A stretch of 52,902 nt of DNA. Source: JBBDMW01 sp040878005. GTDB lineage: Bacteria; Chloroflexota; Dehalococcoidia; Lucifugimonadales; Lucifugimonadaceae. Shown in pieces: positions 27,190 to 35,957 of the stretch. The translations under genes and the position numbers were made by a program. The stretch spans positions 1 through 52,902 of the forward strand of contig JBBDMW010000060.1 in assembly GCA_040878005.1 (NCBI GenBank). Direction: 5' to 3'. Every line of letters starts with the position of its first letter. Positions within the stretch are counted from its first letter, which is position 1. The notes under the pieces were generated by a model. It made no database searches and was not told the DNA's origin. It worked only from the letters and a program-made list of their open reading frames with translations.

Positions 27190-27909
27190 CTAGACCAGGC
27201 TCCTGCGCTGGGCCTCAGCCACCGCATGGGCGCGGTTGCCAACCCCCAGCACATCAAAGATGTGCCTCAGCTCACGCTTGACCGTGGCCGGGCTGAGGAA
27301 CAGGGCGGCAGCAATCTGCTTGGTGGTGTCGCCCTCTCCAACCATCTTGAGGACCTCGCGTTGCCGCTCGGTCAGGCCCGTGGAGTCAGATTTGTTCTGC
27401 TGAAGCTCACGGTACCTGTGGACCAGGAGGGCATTCAGGGCCGGAGAGAGGGGCGATCCGCCGCTGGCTGCGTCCTTGACCGCCTTCACCAGTTCATCCT
27501 GGGTGGCGCGCTTGAGCAGGTATCCTGCGGCGCCCGCCTCCAGGGCAGGCCCCAGGTACGTGTCCCCAAACGAGCTGAGGATCACAACCCTCAGGTGGGA
27601 GTACCGCTCCATTACCTTGCGTGTGGTCTCAATGCCGTCTATGCCCGGCAGCATGATGTCGCACATCACCACCTCGGCAAGTCCCAGGGAAGGCGAGCTG
27701 ATGGCGTCTTCGCCGCTTCCAGCCTCACCCACGATCTTGACTGCGCCGTCCATCTCCAGCAGCCGCCTTGTCCCTTCACGCACCACCTCGTGGTCCTCAA
27801 TGAGGAACACCCTGACCGGCGAAGCCGGATCACGGGGCGCCGGAGCGCGGTCCTCTTCGGGATCAAACATGCCTTCGTTCAACATACTGCCCAATCCTGT
27901 CGTGTTCAT
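27190..27909 (-). CDS. NarL/LuxR-type response regulator, last gene of the archaellum transcript
   Basis: A 239-residue regulator. After a 30-residue Pro/Asp-rich leader, the receiver has Asp39 in LIEDH, phospho-acceptor Asp84 (VMCDIML) and Lys133 (YLLKR). The LuxR HTH spans about 178-235 (LTERQREVLKMV, TTKQIAAALF, SPATVKRELRHIF). An ATG at 27870 could shorten the leader. It lies 22 nt after the hybrid histidine kinase, in the same direction as the archaellum genes, and is the natural target of that kinase. Control of archaellum or surface gene transcription is inference from position. Confidence 0.87.
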   Translation of the reverse strand: MNTTGLGSMLNEGMFDPEEDRAPAPRDPASPVRVFLIEDHEVVREGTRRLLEMDGAVKIVGEAGSGEDAISSPSLGLAEVVMCDIMLPGIDGIETTRKVMERYSHLRVVILSSFGDTYLGPALEAGAAGYLLKRATQDELVKAVKDAASGGSPLSPALNALLVHRYRELQQNKSDSTGLTERQREVLKMVGEGDTTKQIAAALFLSPATVKRELRHIFDVLGVGNRAHAVAEAQRRSLV

Positions 27910-27931
27910 CGGTCTCCTGCCTTTCCCGGAC

Positions 27932-29566
27932 TCACTTCCTGGTAATGCGGGTCAGCCCCGCCCCCAGGTCCGGCCTGCTGCCAGTCCTGAGAGCCGAAAT
28001 GCGCCTGTCCTTCGCAATCGCGAACCCGTCCATGTGGCGCCTAAGCTCTTCAAGACTGAACGGCTTGTGCAAAACCTTCACGTCCGCGCTCTCAGCGAAG
28101 AGGCGTGTGTCCGGCGACACGGTGTCCCCGGTTATAAATAGAACCCTGCCTTTCAGGTCTGGCCTCAGCCCGTCAATGCAGCGGAACACCTCCGGCCCGC
28201 CAAGGCCGGGCATCTTGATGTCCAGCAGAATGGCGTCATAGTCGGTCAGGTGTATGAGCCTCAGGGCCTCCGCACCGTCCCGGGCTGTGTCCACATCGTG
28301 CCCCAGCCCCCCCAGGGCACGCCCCAGGAGTTCTGTGACTGCCGGCTCATCGTCAACCGCCAGTATCCGCAGCATCGTGTAGCTGGAGTTGACCGCCTCT
28401 GGAGCCGGGGACTCCTCGACGTCCGCTTCGTCCACCGCCACCACAGGCAGTTCAACCACAAACGTGGTGCCGCGCCGTGGGTGGCTCTCCACCCGTATAT
28501 CGCCCCCGTGGTCCCTCACTATCCCCTGGCATATATTCAGCCCCAGGCCGGTGCCCTTGCCCACGGGCTTTGTTGTGAAGAACGGGTCGAACACCCTGCC
28601 CAAGATCTCAGGCGGTATGCCGGGGCCATCATCCGTGAAGCTGATGCGGATTCGATCATCAATGGCCACGAGCCCCACCGTGATGGTTCCCCGCCCGGGG
28701 CCGTCCGTGATGGCCTGGATGCTGTTGCTGAGCAGGTTTAGAAACACCTGCTCCATGCGATGGCCCGCCGCCCTGGTCTTGGGGGCGGATGGGTCAAAGT
28801 AGGTCACCACCTCTATGTTGTTCACCCGGCATTCGTACTCGCGCAGGTCCAGGATTTTCTGGATGGACGCTGCGGTATCGAACACGTCTGACGGAGATGC
28901 CGGGGTGCGGGCAAACGACAGCAGGTTGTCAACAATGCGGCCCGCCCGTTCGGCCTCAGTGGCAATGGCTTCAAGGTCCCTGCGCAGAACGTCGTCCACA
29001 TCCTGCCTCAGCGCAAGCTGAGAGAAGCCCAGCACAGCAGTCAGCGGGTTGTTCAACTCATGCGCCACGCCGGCGGCCATCTCGCCCACTGATACCAGGC
29101 GGCTATTGGCCACAACCCTGTGACGCTGCTCTGTGCTGGCGGTAACGTCATCAATCAGCAGGAGCATACGCGCATTGGTGCCGGGCTCGCTGACCGGGGC
29201 GGCTGTGACCACGTAGGCCAACCCGCGGCTTATGTCCTCCATCTCCACTTCCCGAACTGGCTCTCCCTTAAGCGCAGCCTGTTTCAAAAGGTCGCTGAGG
29301 CCCTTCGGGTTAAAGAGGTCTCTCAACTTTTCTCCCTGCCCGGCAGTACCAAACATCCGCTCGAAGGCGCGGTTGCTTCGCACGATCTTGCGTCGTCCAT
29401 CCAGCGCCACCATGGCCTGCCGCATTGAATTCGCCACTGATTCCAGGAACGCGCCAGGAGCAGGAACGGGAGCCGTGCGCCGATGCGACGGAGCACGCCG
29501 CGACGCAGCGTGAGGCACAGCCTTTCCGCCGCTGCCATTTCGTGCGCTTCTCGTAACGTTTGCCAT
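27932..29566 (-). CDS. soluble hybrid histidine kinase (PAS-HisKA-HATPase-receiver)
   Basis: A 544-residue cytoplasmic protein with no membrane helix. A basic, Ala/Pro-rich N-terminus of about 38 residues is followed by a PAS-like domain (about 40-145) and HisKA with His169 in AAGVAHELNNP. The GHKL domain has its N-box around 277-283, TDDGPGIP at 311-318, the DPFFTTK F-box and GTGLGL at 338-343. A C-terminal receiver has phospho-acceptor Asp449 (ILLDIKMPG). Its ATG overlaps the TGA of the acidic-protein gene by one base, so it is translationally coupled to the archaellum operon. Confidence 0.88.
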   Translation of the reverse strand: MANVTRSARNGSGGKAVPHAASRRAPSHRRTAPVPAPGAFLESVANSMRQAMVALDGRRKIVRSNRAFERMFGTAGQGEKLRDLFNPKGLSDLLKQAALKGEPVREVEMEDISRGLAYVVTAAPVSEPGTNARMLLLIDDVTASTEQRHRVVANSRLVSVGEMAAGVAHELNNPLTAVLGFSQLALRQDVDDVLRRDLEAIATEAERAGRIVDNLLSFARTPASPSDVFDTAASIQKILDLREYECRVNNIEVVTYFDPSAPKTRAAGHRMEQVFLNLLSNSIQAITDGPGRGTITVGLVAIDDRIRISFTDDGPGIPPEILGRVFDPFFTTKPVGKGTGLGLNICQGIVRDHGGDIRVESHPRRGTTFVVELPVVAVDEADVEESPAPEAVNSSYTMLRILAVDDEPAVTELLGRALGGLGHDVDTARDGAEALRLIHLTDYDAILLDIKMPGLGGPEVFRCIDGLRPDLKGRVLFITGDTVSPDTRLFAESADVKVLHKPFSLEELRRHMDGFAIAKDRRISALRTGSRPDLGAGLTRITRK

Positions 29567-30030
29567 CAGTCGCCCTGCCGGATCCGAATTTCTTCCAACA
29601 CTGCCTCTATTTCCGCCGCCACTTCTGCCATGGTCAGTTGCTCCAGGTCTGAGAACGTCTTGAGCCGGTCATCTTCCTCGTCGTCCTCACCAAAAATGTC
29701 GTCGAAGATGCCGCCGGTGTCGCTCTGCCCGGAGTCCTCCTCCTCTTCTTCCGGTTCTTCGGGACTCTCCTCTTCATCATCAAGCGCACCGGGAGACGCC
29801 AGGTCCTCACCGGGCTGGCCGTCCGGGTCCAGCGCTTCATTCAAAGCGGCTATCAACCCGTCAACGTCCTCTTCGTCGAGGTCGTCATCAGGCGAGGCAT
29901 CACCTTCGCCCGCAGGCTCTGGCGCGCCAGCGGTCCCGGCAGACACGCTGACCAGCTTTATTTCATCGTCTTCCAGCCCGGGTTCTTCTTCCGGGTCCGC
30001 TTGTGACTGGTTTCGCTCAGCCTCGGCCAT
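29566..30030 (-). CDS. acidic low-complexity protein of the archaellum operon
   Basis: A 154-residue, strongly acidic protein not matching a family I recognise. About 120 residues are Glu/Asp/Pro/Ser-rich and probably disordered. Only the last 35, from LKTFSDLEQL, look structured, forming an amphipathic helix (TMAEVAAEIEAVLEEIRI). It follows arlJ by 47 nt and overlaps the kinase start by one base. The acidic composition and terminal helix recall the ArlCDE-like protein in the same cluster, which also has an acidic linker. It may be a soluble motor-associated or signalling adaptor; this is inference. Confidence 0.7.
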   Translation of the reverse strand: MAEAERNQSQADPEEEPGLEDDEIKLVSVSAGTAGAPEPAGEGDASPDDDLDEEDVDGLIAALNEALDPDGQPGEDLASPGALDDEEESPEEPEEEEEDSGQSDTGGIFDDIFGEDDEEDDRLKTFSDLEQLTMAEVAAEIEAVLEEIRIRQGD

Positions 30031-30077
30031 ATGTGATCTCCTGCGAGCGTTGTCGCCTGGTGGAACTCTTCATGTTG

Positions 30078-31646
30078 TTATGCGGCCGGCGCCGTGATGA
30101 CCTCGAAGATGGCATCAGCTATGGGCGGTATGACAGTCAGCATTACGCCGGAGATGACCATCATCATTCCAAGGTTGAGGACCATTCGAAGCCGGTGTCC
30201 GCCGCTTGCCCCCCAGGGCGCAAGCGCGTTTGCCAGTGTGAAGACCACTATCACGGCGGCAACCAGGAGATTGAGGAAGTCAAAGTTGACACTGGCAAAT
30301 GTGTTGAACCCGCCCACGCCCGCAAGGTCCGGGATTGGCGCGCCCGTTGCGTTGGGGTCGGGTGCCTGCTGAACAAGGCTCTCAGCGAACAGCGACATCA
30401 CCTTGACTATGAACACCAGCAGGCCGGTCATGGCAGCGTGGAGCGGCAGCACCAGGTAGCCGAAGGTGGCCGCCACAAGCTCGCGCTTCTGCCGCAGGAT
30501 CGAAATCTTGGAACTGAAGAACGCAGCGTTCCTGCCCGTCTCGCCGGGCTCACCGCCAATAGTCAACGCATCCCAAAAGATGTTGACTGTGCGCTCTATG
30601 AGTTCGCTTCCGCTCTCGGTGACAAACCGTTTCCAGCAACGCTCAGGCGCTATGCCCGCGCTCATGCGGACCTGGAGCTTCCTGTAATAAGGCTCAAGCG
30701 ATCCCAGGGACCGCCGGTCCACCTTCGTGAGCGCATCCCTGATAGTGGTGCCAATGGCTGACGTGATGCCGCCAAGCATGCGCGTTGACGTTGCGATGTC
30801 AGCGTCCAGCTTCCTCAGCCTGCCCATGTCCCGCCACATGAGGAACCCCGGTGGAATCAGGGACGCCCCCGCTATCATCATGAACCAGCCAAGGCCGCCG
30901 CCGGCCGCCCACGCCACAGCGCCGCCAATAAAGCCTATGGGCGCGGTCACCCTGAACCATGCCAGCGCCTTCAGTTGCAGGTCGGAGCTGAGGCCAGCCT
31001 TGCGGGTGAACGACTCCTTCGGCGCTGATATGTGCAGGACCCACGTGCCCACAGACGTCACACCCACCGTGAGCATTCCGGTCAACAGGATCATGCCGGC
31101 GCCCAGCGTGTAGATCATCATCGAGATGATGGAGACCACCACCACCAGTCCGGCGGAAACGATCAGCGCCGCATAGGCATCGCTCCATTTACGGAGCGAC
31201 TCGATATCGGCCTCGTACTGCGCCTCGTACAGCTCTGCCATAACGGCTGCTTCACGGTTCAGAAACTCCGCCTCATCCTCACCAGATGACAGCGAACCAG
31301 ACATGCGCAGCAGTAGAGCCGCGACATCCGGCTCGCTGACGCGGTCGGCAATGGACCGGCACGCCTCGGAGTAGTCGTACTTCAGCCGGTGGACAAGCGT
31401 GTTGATCTGGACGAAGTACGGGCTGGAGGCCAGGTTCAGTGAAGCCGCCCTCATGAACATCACATCCCGAGACGCCTTGGCGGTGGCAAGGGATGCCATG
31501 TAAGAGAGTTGCGTAAACAGGTCAAAGGCAAGCTGCTTCTTGTCGACAGCCTGCTTCGACGCTACTTCATCAAGTGCTTTCTGTTCCGCTGTCTTGCGTG
31601 CCCGTGGACCAAACCCGAGGCGGGCGGCAATGCTGGAAGTGGCCAT
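30078..31646 (-). CDS. arlJ: archaellum membrane platform protein ArlJ (FlaJ)
   Basis: A 522-residue polytopic protein of the T2SF/GspF-like family. A cytoplasmic N-terminal region of about 155 residues is followed by helices at about 158-181 and 184-205, a cluster at about 232-270, a second cytoplasmic domain at about 275-400, and a C-terminal membrane block with four hydrophobic stretches. Length and topology match archaeal ArlJ, the platform that couples the ArlI ATPase to filament assembly and rotation. T4P or T2SS platforms have fewer helices. Its ATG overlaps the arlI stop by one base. Confidence 0.9.
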   Translation of the reverse strand: MATSSIAARLGFGPRARKTAEQKALDEVASKQAVDKKQLAFDLFTQLSYMASLATAKASRDVMFMRAASLNLASSPYFVQINTLVHRLKYDYSEACRSIADRVSEPDVAALLLRMSGSLSSGEDEAEFLNREAAVMAELYEAQYEADIESLRKWSDAYAALIVSAGLVVVVSIISMMIYTLGAGMILLTGMLTVGVTSVGTWVLHISAPKESFTRKAGLSSDLQLKALAWFRVTAPIGFIGGAVAWAAGGGLGWFMMIAGASLIPPGFLMWRDMGRLRKLDADIATSTRMLGGITSAIGTTIRDALTKVDRRSLGSLEPYYRKLQVRMSAGIAPERCWKRFVTESGSELIERTVNIFWDALTIGGEPGETGRNAAFFSSKISILRQKRELVAATFGYLVLPLHAAMTGLLVFIVKVMSLFAESLVQQAPDPNATGAPIPDLAGVGGFNTFASVNFDFLNLLVAAVIVVFTLANALAPWGASGGHRLRMVLNLGMMMVISGVMLTVIPPIADAIFEVITAPAA

Positions 31647-33455
31647 TAGAAAACACCTTCCTTGATTGCCTTGGAGATGGTCTTGTAGACTTCGTAGTAG
31701 TCCTCGAGTCCAGAGTTCGCCAGCTTCTCCAGGATGCGGGCACGGCGCTTGACCAATGAGTAGATCTGCCGCCGCCGGGCGGGCGGATAGCCGCGCGCCA
31801 GCGCAATCTTCTGCTCAAGGATGTAGCTGTTGTTGTACCCGGTGAAATCAAAGGTGTCCGTAACGGGGTCCCACTTGAACACCTCCACGAAGGAGAACGA
31901 ATCCGATTGTGAGTCATACCCCACGATCTCGTTGACGCTGACAGCCCGCCTGCCGATCTTGCCGTTGGGGAGCCGCACCGCAATCTGTATGACCGCCACG
32001 TTCAGGTTGTCCACGTAGTTCTTGGGGACCAGGATCGGGTCGCCCACGAGACGCTGGATAAGCTTCTGGATGGACGCCGCGTGGAACGTGGCCATGACCG
32101 GGTGGCCGGTCTGCATGGCCTGGAACGCGATCAAGCCTTCCTCGCCTCGAATCTCACCAATGATGATCTCGTTGGGGCGTTGACGCAGGGCGGCCTTTAG
32201 CAGGTCAAACATCCCCACCCCTGAATCGTTCTCGCCCGGCTTTGGCTTACGGGTGACTTCCCGGATCCAGTTATGGTGGGGAACGACCACCTCGGCAGTG
32301 TCTTCGATGGACACGATCTTGGCGTTCGCCTCAATGAACGTGGTGAGCGCGTTCATGAGCGTGGTCTTGCCTGAAGCCGTCTCCCCCGACACGAACATGT
32401 TCATGCCATCTTCAAGGCACAGCGAAAGATAGGCGGCCATCTCCCAGCTCAGGGAGCCCCACTTGCAGAGTTGAAGAATGCTTATGGGATCATCCGCGAA
32501 TTTACGGATGCTGTAGTTGCTGCCGCGGGTGGATACGTCCTTCCCGTAAACGATGTTGATACGTGATCCATCAGGGAGGGACGCGTCAACAACCGGCTGC
32601 CTGAACGTGACGGGCTTCTTGATGCGCTCTGAAAGGCGCAGGACATGCTCGTCCAGCTCAGCATTGTCGGCGTAGCCAAACGACGCTCGAAGGCTCTTGA
32701 ACACCTTGTGCTCAATGAAAATGGCGCCGACGCCGCTGCAAGATATGTCCTCGATGTAGGAGTCAACGATGAGCGGCTGGAGAACGCCCATCCCGACCTT
32801 TTCCTTGATGATCGAGTACTTGAGGCCTTCAATGTCTATGTCGCTCAGCTTCCACTTGGCGGCAAGGTTGACGTTCTTTGCCTTGTTGCCGCGGTTGAGC
32901 AGCTTCGANNNNNNNNNNNNNNNNNNNNNNNNNNNNNNNNNNNNNNNNNNNNNNNNNNNNNNNNNNNNNNNNNNNNNNNNNNNNNNNNNNNNNNNNNNNN
33001 NNNNNNNNCTGGTCCAACGCCCACTCCAGGACGCTCTCCAGTTGCTTCTCCGTCTTCGCCGCTTCCAGTGCATCTGTATATTCCAGCAGCGAATCTTCCA
33101 CATCCGCCATGATGTCCCTGAAGCGCGGGTGTTCCAGCGATGGCTCTATGGCTATGTACCAGTCGCGCCCGGCGTCGGGGTCGCTGATGACATGAACAAA
33201 TATCCCGCCGTTCTTGGTTGGGTAGATGAAGTTGGGATTTTCAGAATCTCCATCTCCCTTGTCCAACTCCACCCTGTACACAGGCATGCCGCGCTCGTCC
33301 GCCGGGAACTTGTGCAGGTACTTCAGCAGGAACGGATTCTGGCGCGCGGCCTCAGCCAGGTCCTTTGGGAGTGAATCCACAAATTCACAGGACTCCGCGC
33401 CTTCGCACTCCTCTTCCATTTCCTTGACCGTGAACGGGTACGGGAAGGTTGCCAA
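31646..33455 (-). CDS. arlI: archaellum motor/assembly ATPase ArlI (FlaI), interrupted by an N gap
   Basis: Secretion-superfamily ATPase that powers archaellin assembly and filament rotation. The N-terminal 149 residues are encoded at 33455-33009 and the C-terminal 420 at 32908-31646, with 100 N between. The C-terminal part has Walker A GETASGKTTL (about 32393-32364), Walker B IIGEIRGEEG (about 32167-32140) and the following FQAMQTGHPVMATFHAAS segment with its His box. The two parts end on codon boundaries, so the true gap must be a multiple of 3. The apparent frame change is therefore an artefact of a 100-N placeholder. Known residues already exceed the usual 510-560, so little is missing. 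It starts 9 nt after arlH. Confidence 0.9.
32909..33008. other. scaffold gap (100 N) inside arlI
   Basis: Exactly 100 N, a conventional placeholder for a gap of unknown length. It lies between the N-terminal domain and the catalytic core of ArlI. Confidence 0.97.
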
Positions 33456-33464
33456 AGATCTCCT

Positions 33465-34178
33465 CTAAGCCGATGCCTTGGATATTGGAATGATCTTCAT
33501 GCCCAGGTCAGGCTCCACATCAAACGTGATGATGTTGCCTGTGGTCTTGGACGCGCCTCGCACCTTCGCCACCTCCAGGATCTTCACGAGCTGATCGCCC
33601 ACCTCTTCTGTGCGCAGCGTGAAGTGCGCGTCGCACATGGAACGCAGCCGGGCCAGGGTCGTTTCATCGAAGGCATAAGTGCTGGCCACGTTGATGATGG
33701 TGCGTGCTTCACTGCAGAGCGCCTGGCACTCCTCGAAGTACGCAACCGTGTCTTCCCACGAGCCGCGAGTGACGAAAGTGGTCAGCGAATCAATGATCAC
33801 GAGGTCCACACGCGGGCCGTTCTTCACTGTTTTGACGACCGTATTGAACACTTGGGCCGGCGTCAGCTTGCTGCGCCCAACCGTGATCGGATACACGCGG
33901 AGGCGCCCCAACAGGAGGAAATCCATGATCTCCAGGTTCAGGCTGCTCATCTGGCGCAGGAAGCTCTTGGTCGTGTTCTCCGTGGTGAACAACAGCACAG
34001 TCAGGCCCGCCTGGAGGGAGCCCCAGATGAGCTGCTGTGAGACCACGGACTTGCCGGAGTCAGACTGTCCTTCGAGCAGCGTCAGTGAGCCGAGCGGGAT
34101 GCCCCCGCCCAGCTTCTTGTCCAACTCAGGTTGTCCCGATGAGATGGAAGCAAGCGCTCCCGAGTCACCTTTGGCCAC
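33465..34178 (-). CDS. arlH: archaellum KaiC-like ATPase ArlH (FlaH)
   Basis: A 237-residue RecA/KaiC-family protein. Walker A GQSDSGKS is at 37-44 and Walker B VDLVIID at 124-130 with the following Ser-Leu-Thr-Thr. In archaea ArlH binds ATP, forms a ring beneath ArlJ and contacts ArlI. The N-terminal GGGIPLGSLTLLEG and the TTEN motif near 65-68 are typical. ArlH is the component that best separates an archaellum from a type IV pilus, since pili lack it. It is 42 nt downstream of the second arlF-like gene and 9 nt upstream of arlI. Confidence 0.93.
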   Translation of the reverse strand: MAKGDSGALASISSGQPELDKKLGGGIPLGSLTLLEGQSDSGKSVVSQQLIWGSLQAGLTVLLFTTENTTKSFLRQMSSLNLEIMDFLLLGRLRVYPITVGRSKLTPAQVFNTVVKTVKNGPRVDLVIIDSLTTFVTRGSWEDTVAYFEECQALCSEARTIINVASTYAFDETTLARLRSMCDAHFTLRTEEVGDQLVKILEVAKVRGASKTTGNIITFDVEPDLGMKIIPISKASA

Positions 34179-34220
34179 CTATGGCTCCCCTGCCCCAAAA
34201 TGCGGGCGTTGAAATCGTGC

Positions 34221-34754
34221 CTAGTTGCTGAACTGCGCCGTAACGGTCACCCCACTGGTAACCGCCAGCAAAATTGAGTTGTCGGTGGGCGTCGCCACTG
34301 CCGGGCTGACCACCGCTCTCACAATCAATTCCTCGCCGGGGTTCACGATGCCCGGCTCATAGACCTCGCCTGTCAGTGTCGAGACGTCCCTGTAAATCCC
34401 CTCCACCGTCCACTCTCCCGCGGCCGGGCTCGTTGCGTCTGTATAGGCCAGCCGCTGTATCTGCAGTCCGCCGCCTGGCGCATCCTGGTAGACCATGAAC
34501 AAATCCCAGGACTCAAAGCTGTGCAGCCTCGCCTGGCCATCGTTCATGACGCTCCAGTCCACGGTTGAGCCTCCCGCCTGCACAGTCACACCAAGGGAAG
34601 ACATGCCGGTTCTGGCCGCCTGTCCCGTCCGCTCGCGCATCTCCCTGAACGAATCAGACAGAGTCGCCTGCGGACCAATTGAGCTATGTGCGAGGCCGGC
34701 CATCCCTGCAAGGATCACCGCCACGGCTACCAGTGCCACTATCAGAGTCGCCAA
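34221..34754 (-). CDS. ArlF-like archaellum protein, copy 2
   Basis: A 177-residue membrane-anchored protein starting with TTG; a stop codon is immediately upstream in frame, so no longer form is possible. One hydrophobic helix occupies residues 3-22, followed by a beta-rich extracytoplasmic domain ending at Asn177. The block FESWDLFMVYQD and the later YEPGIVNPGEELIVRAVV align with FEDWDVVVRYED and LIDPGLLNPHEELVIRIRL in the upstream neighbour, so the two are paralogs. Archaeal ArlF/ArlG have this layout and act as stator or filament-cap proteins near the S-layer. The exact subfamily is inferred from layout. Confidence 0.78.
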   Translation of the reverse strand: MATLIVALVAVAVILAGMAGLAHSSIGPQATLSDSFREMRERTGQAARTGMSSLGVTVQAGGSTVDWSVMNDGQARLHSFESWDLFMVYQDAPGGGLQIQRLAYTDATSPAAGEWTVEGIYRDVSTLTGEVYEPGIVNPGEELIVRAVVSPAVATPTDNSILLAVTSGVTVTAQFSN

Positions 34755-34806
34755 TTACGGTGCGGTTCCCTGCTGGAGAATGTTGTGATTTCGGTGTGCA
34801 TCGCGG

Positions 34807-35337
34807 TTAGCCGTCGAAAAATATGGTCCCGCCGCCGCCCTCGGGAGTTGTGACGGTGACCTCGTTCGTGGTGCCCAGGCCAAGCGTTCTCAGGAGGCGG
34901 ATGCGTATCACCAGCTCTTCATGCGGGTTCAGGAGACCCGGATCAATCAGTTCCGTTGTGCCTGCTCCCGGGTCCAGGAGGATCTGTTGATCCGTCCATG
35001 CCCCCGGCGCCAGGCTGGGTGAATAGGGGACATTCCGGACCACCTGCTGGCCAAGCGTGTCCTCGTAGCGCACCACCACGTCCCAGTCCTCGAACGACGC
35101 GTACACCAGCCTCCCGCGGTTGGTGACGGTAACGTCCACATCAGTTACACCCAACAATGTGGATGAGCCTGCAGACAGCGGCGCCACATCGCCGTCGGCC
35201 TGGTGCAACATGTGAGCGCGGGATTCCGCCAGCGCCTGTGCCTGCCTGGCGCCCGTGTCCACCACGCCCTGGAGCGCCGTGAAGGCTGCGCCAATCACCA
35301 GCACAAATGCGATCAAAGGGGCGACTACTGCATCCAT
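34807..35337 (-). CDS. arlF: ArlF-like archaellum protein, copy 1
   Basis: A 176-residue protein with an N-terminal helix (residues 4-22, VAPLIAFVLVIGAAFTAL) and a beta-sandwich-like domain containing the VTNRG segment often seen in ArlF. The ribosome site AAGGAAGGTG stands 7 nt before the ATG. In archaea ArlF is a monotopic protein that binds the S-layer and is thought to act as stator for the rotating filament. A monoderm bacterium with an S-layer would offer a comparable anchor. It is paralogous to the next gene. Confidence 0.8.
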   Translation of the reverse strand: MDAVVAPLIAFVLVIGAAFTALQGVVDTGARQAQALAESRAHMLHQADGDVAPLSAGSSTLLGVTDVDVTVTNRGRLVYASFEDWDVVVRYEDTLGQQVVRNVPYSPSLAPGAWTDQQILLDPGAGTTELIDPGLLNPHEELVIRIRLLRTLGLGTTNEVTVTTPEGGGGTIFFDG

Positions 35338-35367
35338 GCCAGGTCACCTTCCTTTGAATCGGCGCTG

Positions 35368-35883
35368 CTACATTGAGAAGTAGGCTTCAGAGGAAACGCC
35401 GTTGGGAGTGATGATCCTGACGAAATACGTGCCGGTTGAACATGTGTCATCGCCGTCACAGACGGTGTCATCAAACGTGATGGTGAAGCGGACGGTTTTC
35501 GCAACTTCCCAGCCCGTGCCGTTCTCAATGGTGTAGCTCCAGCGCGGGTACAGGCCGCCGGCGTCGTCCTCATGCGGAATCCTGCGGATTGCTCCAGGCT
35601 GCCCAAAGAACACATCCGACTGGTCAATTGCGGGAATCCGTGTGTCGCCAACGTTTTTCACCCACACGCAGAAGTCAAAGTCAGTGTTCGCCTCGCAACT
35701 GTCCACGTAATTGCCGCCGGTATCTCTCTCGCCGACGGAATGGACTATCGAGATGTTCGTCTTGATCCTGTCGTCAACCGTGCCACTGGCCGAACTGAGG
35801 GCGCTCGAACTGCGCGTCACTGCCGGGTAAACGGCATTCATGACGGCGATCGCAGCGATGACACCCGCGATCGTCAACAGCAT
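35368..35883 (-). CDS. arlG: ArlG-like archaellum protein
   Basis: A 171-residue protein beginning inside a hydrophobic helix (LLTIAGVIAAIAVMNAVYPA), then SSALSSASGTVDDRIKTNI, a pattern typical of archaeal ArlG. The external domain carries four Cys in two pairs (CEANTDFDFC and CDGDDTC), which could form disulfides. The frame remains open for 13 codons upstream, encoding SAVIDKAITT, which looks like the natural N-terminus, but it contains no ATG, GTG or TTG; an ATA or ATT start is possible. ArlG forms a short filament capped by ArlF in the archaellum stator. Confidence 0.8.
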   Translation of the reverse strand: MLLTIAGVIAAIAVMNAVYPAVTRSSSALSSASGTVDDRIKTNISIVHSVGERDTGGNYVDSCEANTDFDFCVWVKNVGDTRIPAIDQSDVFFGQPGAIRRIPHEDDAGGLYPRWSYTIENGTGWEVAKTVRFTITFDDTVCDGDDTCSTGTYFVRIITPNGVSSEAYFSM

Positions 35884-35957
35884 GGTTGTAATGGCCTTGT
35901 CTATGACGGCGCTCCATCGCGATCAATCGCGAAACATGCAGGTGTGTGGTAGCGGAC

